From: Chloroflexota bacterium
GTDB taxonomy: Bacteria > Chloroflexota > Limnocylindria > Limnocylindrales > CSP1-4
Assembly (NCBI GenBank): GCA_021812735.1
Contig: JAKAMV010000029.1
Coordinates: forward strand, 1 to 27,811
Length of the DNA: 27,811 nucleotides
Direction of reading: 5' to 3'
Shown here piece after piece: positions 22,959 through 27,811 of the stretch. The notes beneath the pieces were generated by a model. It saw nothing but the letters and a program-made list of their open reading frames with translations. It was not told the DNA's origin and did no database searches. The first letter of the stretch is position 1, and each line of letters opens with the position of its first letter. The translations under genes were made by a program, and so were the position numbers.

Positions 22959-24070
22959 GAGGTCGTCCGGACGGGCATCACGACGTGGACGTACGCCGCG
23001 TCGCCCAGGGGCCGGAACACGCCCGGCGAGAGGGGCCCGTTGAGCTCGAGCGCGAAGCGGTCCGCCGTCACGTTGGTGAGCACGTCGTTGAGGTAGCGCG
23101 CGTTGAACGCGATCGTGGTGGGGTCGCCCTCGACCGTCGCCTCCACCTCGCCGGTGTAGTCGCCCACCTCGGCGGCTGCGGTGACCGTGATGCCGGCGCC
23201 CTCGCCCCCGATCTGGAGTTTGACGATGTTCGCCGACGAGCTGGCGATCAGCGCCGCCGGGCGCACGGCGCGCAGGAGCTCCTCTCGATCGAGCTCGACG
23301 GTGGTCGCGTGGGTGGCAGGCAGGACCTGCTGGTAGTTGGGGAACTGGCCGTCGATCAGGCGCGACACGATGTCGATGCCCCCGAGGTGGAACAGCACCT
23401 GGTTGCGCGCTTGGGCCAGCACCAGCTCCACGGGGTCGTCGGTGTCGGCCAGGACGCGCTCGAGCTCGTGGAGCGAGCGTGCCGGGATCACAACCGACAC
23501 CGCCTCGACGGGATCCAGGATGTCGATCGACCGGACCGCGATCCGGTAGTTGTCCGCGGCCGCCAGGGTGAGGCGATCGCCCTCGAACTTGGCCAGGACG
23601 CCGGTGAGGATCGGCCGAGCCTCGTCGCTCGCAGCGGCGAAGGTGGTCTCCGACAGGGCCCTGCGGAGCTGCTTCTGGCTGATGCGCGTGGTCGGGCGCT
23701 CGCCAGCGGTCTGGATGGTGGGGAACTCCTCCGCGTCGATGCCCTTGACGTGCGTCGCGAAGCGGCCGGCGCGAATGTGGAGCGTGTCCGTGCCGACGAG
23801 CTCGAGGTCAACGCGTTCGCTCGAGGGCAGGGCACTGACGAGATCGGTCAGCAGCCGGGCGGGGATCGTGGTGGCGCCCTCGGAGTCGATCCGGCCGGGT
23901 ATCCAGCAGGTGATGCCGATCTCGAGGTTGGTGGCCGTGAGCTTGAGCCCGGCGTCCTCGGTCCGGAGCAGGACGTTGGCGAGCACCGGGAGCGTGCTCC
24001 GGGACGAGACCGCCCGCGACACGACCGACATGCCGCGCGCCAGGTTCTCCTGCATGACCGAGAGTTTCAC
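22955..24070 (-). CDS. dnaN: DNA polymerase III beta sliding clamp
   Basis: 371 residues, the usual clamp length. The three repeated domains are readable: MKLSVMQENLARGMSVVSRAVSSRSTLPVLANVLL at the start, FPTIQTAGERPTTRISQKQLRRALSETTFAAASDEARPILTGV in the middle, and FNARYLNDVLTNVTADRFALELNGPLSPGVFRP before a C-terminal HVVMPVRTTS in the position of the family's (V/M)MP(V/M)R motif that closes the peptide-binding pocket. The start is GTG 24070 with GGAG 10 bases upstream. It dimerises around DNA and tethers polymerase. It is separated from dnaA by an unusually long 723-bp gap and overlaps recF at its end. Confidence 0.97.
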   Translation of the reverse strand: MKLSVMQENLARGMSVVSRAVSSRSTLPVLANVLLRTEDAGLKLTATNLEIGITCWIPGRIDSEGATTIPARLLTDLVSALPSSERVDLELVGTDTLHIRAGRFATHVKGIDAEEFPTIQTAGERPTTRISQKQLRRALSETTFAAASDEARPILTGVLAKFEGDRLTLAAADNYRIAVRSIDILDPVEAVSVVIPARSLHELERVLADTDDPVELVLAQARNQVLFHLGGIDIVSRLIDGQFPNYQQVLPATHATTVELDREELLRAVRPAALIASSSANIVKLQIGGEGAGITVTAAAEVGDYTGEVEATVEGDPTTIAFNARYLNDVLTNVTADRFALELNGPLSPGVFRPLGDAAYVHVVMPVRTTS

Positions 24071-24500
24071 GTCGGGTTGTCTCCGTTGCGTGGTGCCGGC
24101 GGCCGTGTCGTCCGGTGGCGCGCGGCGCTCTGGGCTGGGTGGGGAGCGGGTCGCGCGCGGTGTGGGTCCTCTGGTGGAAGTGTGCCCTATCTTCTCATTC
24201 CGTCATCACCGTCATCATGCCGTGGACGCTGGGGATAACGCCCCGTGGCCCCGCACGATCGGGATGTTGGCGGCCGTCGCCTGAATGGTGGACATCCGCC
24301 GCCGACCCGGGGACGCGCCGGCGGCGGCACCGTGGACGAGTCGGCGGTCTCGCCCGGAGACGGTCGATGACGTCCCGGACCAGCCCGACTTGTCCGCACA
24401 CGCGACCCGGCGGTTCGGGCCCCACGCCCACCGTCGGCAGCGGTTGTCCACGCGATGTGCACACCGCTGGCACCCCCCGAGCCCGTCCGTTCCCCGAGAA

Positions 24501-24590
24501 CCCTCGCCAATGCCCCAAGCGAATGCTAGAGCCCTCGTGGACCGACCCGACCCTCAACCATGCCCTGGGTGAATGTCCGAGGCCTCAAGG
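24501..24590. repeat. Imperfect 50-bp-period direct repeat in the candidate origin
   Basis: The 40 bases from 24501 and from 24551 align without gaps at 28 of 40 positions, with shared blocks CCCTC, ATGCCC and GAATG. The period is exactly 50 bp, close to five DNA turns. I found no third copy on either side. Confidence 0.5.
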
Positions 24591-24670
24591 TTGCGGAACT
24601 CACTCGCCGGCGCTCAACGCTGCGCCCTACCAATCCGCGCAGGCATATTTGAGGCTCGGCGCCATCGCCA

Positions 24671-24688
24671 GCGCCACGGCCGTGGCGC
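24671..24688. terminator. Perfect 18-bp palindrome downstream of dnaA
   Basis: GCGCCACGGCCGTGGCGC is a perfect palindrome about 105 bases after the dnaA stop. As RNA it would form a strong hairpin, so it may terminate or stabilise the dnaA message. It has no T-run and could instead be a protein-binding site in the origin region. Confidence 0.4.
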
Positions 24689-24793
24689 CGATCCGAGGTT
24701 CGGGGCCCGGGTCCGGCGCGCGAGGGTGGGGCACGGCCGGCATCCGCGACGACGACACCGGCAGCGCCCGCGCCCCCGGACCGCAGACGGGCG

Positions 24794-26158
24794 TCAGTCG
24801 GAGTAGATCAGCTCCCGGACGGCGGCCACCTCGCGGCGCAGCTCGTCGTTGACCAGGATCTCGCGGTTGATCTTGTCGCAGGCGTGGAGCACGGTGCTGT
24901 GATCCCGGCCGCCCAGTTCGGCGCCGATCCGGAGCAGCGAGACGTCCGTCTCCTCGCGCATCAGGAACATCGCGATCTGCCGCGGCATGACGATGCTCTT
25001 CTCGCGCTTCTGCCCGCGCAGCATGTCCATGCCCACGCCGTAGTAGTCCGAGACCGCCTTGGCGATGCGCTCCGGCGTGACCTGCCGCTTCTTGGGGTTG
25101 TAGAGCACGTTGGAGAGAACCGCCTGGGCCAGGTCGATCGAGATGGGCATGGCGCCCATCGACGCGTAGGCCACGATCCGGTTGAGGGCGCCCTCGAGCT
25201 CGCGGACGTTGGACACGACCTTGCGGGCGACGAACTCCACGGCGTCCGAGCCGATCGGCGTCCCCTGCTCCTCCGCCTTGGCGCGCAGGATGGCGATTCG
25301 CGTCTCGAGATCCGGCACGGTCAGGTCCGCGATCAGCCCCCACTCGAAGCGGCTTCGGAGCCGCTCCTCGAGCGTGAGGATGGCCTTGGGCGGCCGGTCC
25401 GAGGACAGCACGATCTGCTTGCCGTCCTCGTGGATCGCGTTGAACGTGTGGAAGAACTCCTCCTGCGTGCGCTCCTTGTCCGCGATGAACTGGATGTCGT
25501 CGATGAGGAGGAGGTCGATCCGGCGGTAGCGGGCGCGGAACTCGTCGATCTTGCCCTGCTGGATCGAGGTGATGAACTCGTTGGTGAACTTCTCGCTGGT
25601 GGCGTAGACGACGCGCTTGCGCGGGAACTTGGTCGCGACGGCATTGCCGATGGCGTGCATCAGGTGCGTCTTGCCCAGGCCCACGCCCCCGTACAGGAAC
25701 AGGGGGTTGTAGGCGTGGCCCGGCCGCTCGGCCACCGAGAGCGCCGCGGCGTGGGCGAGCCGGTTGGCCGAGCCCACGATGAAGTTGGCGAAGGCGTAGC
25801 GCGGGTTGAGGTTGAAGGCGCCGGCGGCCGCGCCCTCGGGCGCGCCCACACGCGTGGGCTCGAGGCGGACCGGCTGGGAGGCGACTGCGGCGGCCTGCTC
25901 GGCGAGGGCGTCGCCGGCGGCCACCACGAACTCCACCTGGACGCTGTAGCCCACCACGCGGGCGAGGGTCTGGGAGATCAGGGAGCGATAGCGACCCTCG
26001 AGCCAATCCTTGGCGAACGCGTTGGGGACGGCGATCCGGAACCGCTGCTCGTCCACCTCGACCAGCTGGGTCTCGCGGAGCCAGGTCTCGAAGTTGGCAG
26101 GCGACAACGACACCTGGAGCTCTCCGAGGGCCGCGCGCCAGACCTGCTTCGCGTCCAT
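24794..26158 (-). CDS. dnaA: Chromosomal replication initiator protein
   Basis: 454 residues. Domain I (1-80) begins MDAKQVWRAALGELQVSLSPANFETWLRETQLV, in the style of Chloroflexota DnaA. A short linker (about 85-112) follows, then domain III with NPRYAFANFIVGSANRLAHAA, Walker A GGVGLGKTH (157-165), Walker B LLLIDDIQF (D220-D221) and the LRSRFEWGL arginine-finger region. Domain IV ends with RDHSTVLHACDKI, the DnaA-box-binding signature. It binds origin boxes as an ATP complex and opens DNA. ATG 26158 is the family start. The nearest purine tracts are not well spaced, so translation initiation is not strongly marked. A promoter candidate lies about 190 bases upstream. Confidence 0.97.
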   Translation of the reverse strand: MDAKQVWRAALGELQVSLSPANFETWLRETQLVEVDEQRFRIAVPNAFAKDWLEGRYRSLISQTLARVVGYSVQVEFVVAAGDALAEQAAAVASQPVRLEPTRVGAPEGAAAGAFNLNPRYAFANFIVGSANRLAHAAALSVAERPGHAYNPLFLYGGVGLGKTHLMHAIGNAVATKFPRKRVVYATSEKFTNEFITSIQQGKIDEFRARYRRIDLLLIDDIQFIADKERTQEEFFHTFNAIHEDGKQIVLSSDRPPKAILTLEERLRSRFEWGLIADLTVPDLETRIAILRAKAEEQGTPIGSDAVEFVARKVVSNVRELEGALNRIVAYASMGAMPISIDLAQAVLSNVLYNPKKRQVTPERIAKAVSDYYGVGMDMLRGQKREKSIVMPRQIAMFLMREETDVSLLRIGAELGGRDHSTVLHACDKINREILVNDELRREVAAVRELIYSD

Positions 26159-26348
26159 CCTGCGATCGTTGCCCCTAGTTGCCGAAGGTCGATAGGTAGG
26201 GCCTGATGCGGTGCCCGGATAGGGGGTCACGTCGAGGGCGACCCCCCGGCGCCGACGCTCCCAGACAGCCGGTGTCGAGTTGGGCCGAGACCCCGAAGCG
26301 GCTCTCGAAGAGCTCCCCGGAGGCCTCCCGGCGGCCTGAGGCTGGGGA

Positions 26349-26377
26349 ACAATACACCGCCCCCGGAGGCCCTGCAA
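26349..26377 (-). promoter_or_regulatory. dnaA promoter candidate
   Basis: On the minus strand TTGCAG (26377-26372) and TATTGT (26354-26349) are separated by 17 bases. Transcription would start near 26342 and leave a leader of about 184 bases before the dnaA ATG. The leader contains GC-rich inverted repeats around 26315-26345. Confidence 0.5.
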
Positions 26378-26389
26378 GGCGATTCGGAC

Positions 26390-26406
26390 ATACCCCCGGG
26401 GAGTAT
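26390..26406. repeat. 17-bp near-palindrome upstream of the dnaA promoter
   Basis: ATACCCCCGGGGAGTAT differs from its reverse complement only at one base pair flanking the core. It sits just upstream of the -35 of the dnaA promoter candidate, so it could be an operator. No adjacent regulator identifies it. Confidence 0.4.
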
Positions 26407-26505
26407 CGAGCACAGGCCCGACGGGCGAACGCCAGACGTCCTGCACGGTGGTTCCAGACGGCCCTGTCGGCCGTCCCGGGGGCATCTCGGGGTGCTTGCG
26501 GGCGT

Positions 26506-26535
26506 TTGACACCCCTCCGCGTGGGGCCCTATCAT
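26506..26535 (+). promoter_or_regulatory. Strong promoter of the rpmH-rnpA-yidD-yidC operon
   Basis: TTGACA (26506-26511) and TATCAT (26530-26535) with an 18-base spacer. Transcription should start near 26542, giving a leader of about 107 bases before rpmH. Both hexamers are close to consensus, as expected for a ribosomal protein gene. Confidence 0.8.
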
Positions 26536-26549
26536 CCGCCAGACGAACA

Positions 26550-26580
26550 CGCGCCGCCGCGCTTTCGGGCGCTCGGCGCG
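26550..26580 (+). promoter_or_regulatory. Terminator-like hairpin in the rpmH leader
   Basis: CGCGCCG (26550-26556) pairs with CGGCGCG (26574-26580). GCGC (26559-26562) pairs inside with GCGC (26569-26572), leaving a 6-base loop and a small internal bulge. TTT follows directly. It begins within about ten bases of the predicted transcript start, so it could attenuate or protect the message. Confidence 0.5.
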
Positions 26581-26648
26581 TTTGCGTGCCTCTAGGGGTC
26601 GGAGCATCCGGGTCCCAAGGCTGATGGAGAGGATCACGGACAGTCCCG

Positions 26649-26786
26649 ATGGGCAAGCCGACGTTTCACCCCAAGAAGCGCCATCGCGCGAAGGAACATG
26701 GGTTCCGCGCCCGCATGAAGACGGCGGGCGGCCGACGCGTTCTCGCGCTGCGCCGGGCGAAGGGCCGGAAGGTGCTCAGCGCCTGA
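26649..26786 (+). CDS. rpmH: 50S ribosomal protein L34
   Basis: 45 residues. [23 protein letters not shown] then [22 protein letters not shown] matches L34: the (K/N)RxRAKxHGFRxRM core followed by a basic tail ending LSA. It binds 23S rRNA near the exit tunnel base. The start at ATG 26649 fits the family length. A GGAGAGG tract lies about 18 bases upstream, rather far for a ribosome site. It is the first gene of the classic origin-linked operon. Confidence 0.95.
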   Translation: MGKPTFHPKKRHRAKEHGFRARMKTAGGRRVLALRRAKGRKVLSA

Positions 26787-26824
26787 CCGCTGACGGGCGC
26801 AGTCACAACCCGCTGCGGCTCGTT

Positions 26825-27160
26825 ATGCTCTCCCGACCGGGCGATTTCGCCAGGCTGGCGGAGCGGGGCGTCGCCAAGACGCATCCCCTGCTCGTCGGAC
26901 GGTTCGCGCGGACGGACCTTGACCAGACCAGGTTCGGTCTCGCCACCGGCAAGCGGCTCGGAGGAGCCGTCGTCCGGAACCGAGTCCGACGCCGAATCCG
27001 CGAGGAGCTCAGGGCGATGGCGCCCTCGTTCCAGCCCGGCTGGGACGTCCTCATCATCGCCAGGCCGGCGCTCGTCCAAGCCGACCAGGACGCACTGGTC
27101 GGGGCGCTGCAGCGGGTCCTCCGTTCCGGAGGGGTCCTCGGAGGTCGGTCTGATACGTGA
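26825..27160 (+). CDS. rnpA: Ribonuclease P protein component
   Basis: 111 residues from ATG 26825. The sequence has DFARLAERG near the start, [28 protein letters not shown] (the RNR motif that binds the RNase P RNA) and [10 protein letters not shown] near the end, the standard order for the C5/RnpA fold. With M1-type RNA it trims the 5' leaders of pre-tRNAs. The frame is open upstream through rpmH in another frame, but that part has no RnpA similarity. It lies 38 bases after rpmH and overlaps yidD (GTGA at 27157-27160). Confidence 0.93.
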   Translation: MLSRPGDFARLAERGVAKTHPLLVGRFARTDLDQTRFGLATGKRLGGAVVRNRVRRRIREELRAMAPSFQPGWDVLIIARPALVQADQDALVGALQRVLRSGGVLGGRSDT

Positions 27161-27375
27161 GCGGAGTTGGGGTCTGGCTCGGAACGCGGCTGATCCGCCT
27201 CTATCGGATCGTGTTCGCCTGGCTGCCTTCGAGCTGCCGGTTCGAGCCCACCTGCTCGCGCTACACGGAGCAGGCGATCGCCAAGTACGGGCTGCTGCGG
27301 GGCAGCTGGATGGGCGCCAAGCGCATCGGGCGCTGCCACCCATGGAACCCGGGCGGCTATGACCCCGTCCCCTAG
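27157..27375 (+). CDS. yidD: YidD membrane protein insertion efficiency factor
   Basis: 72 residues. The family is recognised by [17 protein letters not shown], then [30 protein letters not shown], with its conserved cysteines and the RCHPW-GG-D-P ending. YidD is a small peripheral membrane protein that assists YidC-dependent insertion. The GTG start overlaps the rnpA stop by four bases, and the protein length is typical for GC-rich Gram-positive-like genomes. Confidence 0.95.
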   Translation: MSGVGVWLGTRLIRLYRIVFAWLPSSCRFEPTCSRYTEQAIAKYGLLRGSWMGAKRIGRCHPWNPGGYDPVP

Positions 27376-27394
27376 CGGATACGAGACCGACCGC

Positions 27395-27811
27395 GTGACT
27401 CGCCTCCAGCACCTCCTCGTCCGGCTCGCGCCGATCCTGCTCCTTGGCGCCGTCCTCGTGCTCGTGGCGGCCTGCGCCCCGGCCACGGGCGGGGCCGGGG
27501 CCTCCGGGTCCCCGGGCGCCACCCCCGCGCACTCCCAGGCTCCTCTGGAGCCCGCGGTGCTGGGAGCGTCCCCGTTCGACTTGCTGGCCTGGCTGTTCAC
27601 GCCCATCTTCCAGACCCTGTTCATCGCGCTCGTCGTGCTGGACAAGCTGCTCGGGAACATGCTCCTGGCGATCCTTGCCCTGACTGTGATCATCCGCGTC
27701 ATCACGATGCCGATCACGCGCAAGCAGCTGGTGGCCTCGCGCCAGACGCAGCTGCTGCAGCCCGAGATCAAGGAGATCCAGCGCAAGTACAAGGGCGACC
27801 GCGCCAAGCAG
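27395..27811 (+). CDS. yidC: YidC/Oxa1 membrane protein insertase, N-terminal part, lipoprotein-type signal (runs off the window)
   Basis: The first 139 residues are present. A signal peptide (VTRLQHLLVRLAPILLLGAV, then LVLVAAC) ends in a lipobox with cysteine at residue 28. A Gly/Ala/Ser-rich spacer follows, then the Oxa1-fold start: FTPIFQTLFIALVVLDKLLGN, the ILALTVIIRVITMPITRKQLVASRQ helix-loop and the LQPEIKEIQRKYKGDR coiled region. It inserts membrane proteins independently of, or together with, SecYEG. GTG 27395 is preferred because it gives a short basic n-region; ATG 27359 is in frame and would overlap yidD by 17 bases. The large periplasmic domain of Gram-negative YidC is absent, so this is the short Gram-positive-type insertase. 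Confidence 0.93.
   Translation, partial: MTRLQHLLVRLAPILLLGAVLVLVAACAPATGGAGASGSPGATPAHSQAPLEPAVLGASPFDLLAWLFTPIFQTLFIALVVLDKLLGNMLLAILALTVIIRVITMPITRKQLVASRQTQLLQPEIKEIQRKYKGDRAKQ

Larger units (their letters stand above)
24071..24793. other. Candidate oriC: dnaA-dnaN intergenic region with degenerate DnaA boxes
   Basis: 723 bp without a credible gene. Candidate DnaA boxes are TTGTCCACG at 24444-24452 (+), TTGTCCGCA at 24390-24398 (+), TTATCCCCA at 24238-24230 (-), ATGTCCACC at 24295-24287 (-) and TCGTCCACG at 24339-24331 (-). Each is one or two mismatches from the high-GC consensus TTGTCCACA or from TTATCCACA. The least GC-rich stretch (about 24188-24220, with a repeated CGTCATCA) lies beside the TTATCCCCA box and could be the unwinding element. 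The location between dnaA and dnaN is the classic origin position. The region also holds an imperfect 50-bp direct repeat and a perfect 18-bp palindrome. No tRNA was seen. Confidence 0.6.
26159..26648. other. dnaA-rpmH divergent intergenic region
   Basis: 490 bp without a gene. It holds a dnaA promoter candidate on the minus strand (26377-26349), a near-palindrome centred at 26398, the rpmH promoter (26506-26535) and a hairpin in the rpmH leader (26550-26580). I found no good DnaA boxes here, in contrast to the dnaA-dnaN gap. This is the switch point from minus-strand to plus-strand genes. Confidence 0.6.

Noticed and set aside
24061..24076. Possible parS site (GTTTCACGT) at the start of dnaN
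   Set aside because: Only one half of the 16-bp parS palindrome matches, and the bases are explained by the conserved Met-Lys-Leu start of dnaN. A similar GTTTCAC in rpmH encodes conserved residues.
24600..24665. tRNA-like stretch (a GGATTGGTAGGGCGCA segment on the minus strand) downstream of dnaA
   Set aside because: It resembles a D-arm by eye, but no matching acceptor stem, anticodon arm and T-arm could be assembled at the right distances.
1..27811. CRISPR arrays, insertion sequences, integrases or phage genes
   Set aside because: No spaced repeats of CRISPR type, no transposase or integrase motifs and no terminal inverted repeats were found. Base composition looks even across the window.

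Overview
This is 27.8 kb of very GC-rich bacterial chromosome that carries the replication-origin neighbourhood (dnaA, dnaN, recF and a DciA-like gene on one strand; rpmH, rnpA, yidD and yidC on the other). Start codons are often GTG or TTG. Genes are tightly packed, often with NTGA start/stop overlaps, and two genes look leaderless. The DnaA N-terminus and the mix of actinobacterial-type inositol-lipid genes with large GT-C membrane enzymes suggest a high-GC Chloroflexota (Limnocylindria-like) organism. An actinobacterium is the main alternative. The taxonomic call is inference from reading alone.

Layout. 1-1973 (-): the N-terminal part of a CorA-type Mg2+ transporter and an EmrB/QacA-type efflux pump. 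2296-8782 (+): one compact operon behind a strong promoter with two abutting palindromes: an ArsR-type repressor, a CDP-alcohol phosphatidyltransferase, inositol-3-phosphate synthase, two LpxL/PatA-type acyltransferases, a PHP-domain hydrolase and a PimA-like glycosyltransferase. Together these can make inositol phosphate, attach it to a lipid, and mannosylate and acylate it. The core is the same gene set as the mycobacterial pgsA-acyltransferase-pimA cluster, with additions. 8827-18179: a glycosylation locus, with an 1801-residue double GT-C protein on the minus strand and, diverging from it, a polytopic membrane protein, a DUF2723 membrane protein and a GT2 polyprenyl-phosphate-sugar synthase-like enzyme.

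18204-21262 (-): a bifunctional-nuclease-family (DUF151) protein and a membrane protein joining a degenerate PP2C-like domain to an extracytoplasmic beta-propeller. 21359-26158 (-): dciA-like, recF, dnaN, a 723-bp gap with degenerate DnaA boxes (candidate oriC), and dnaA. 26159-27811 (+): a 490-bp gap with divergent promoters, then rpmH, rnpA, yidD and the 5' part of yidC.

The strongest candidates for undescribed biology are: the ArsR-controlled phosphatidylinositol-mannoside-like operon, including a PHP hydrolase that could supply an orphan phosphatase step; the giant GT-C fusion whose second enzyme is interrupted by about 420 residues of propeller-like sequence; and the pseudophosphatase-propeller receptor-like protein beside the replication genes. 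recF also has no ATG, GTG or TTG start in a position that would give a full-length protein.
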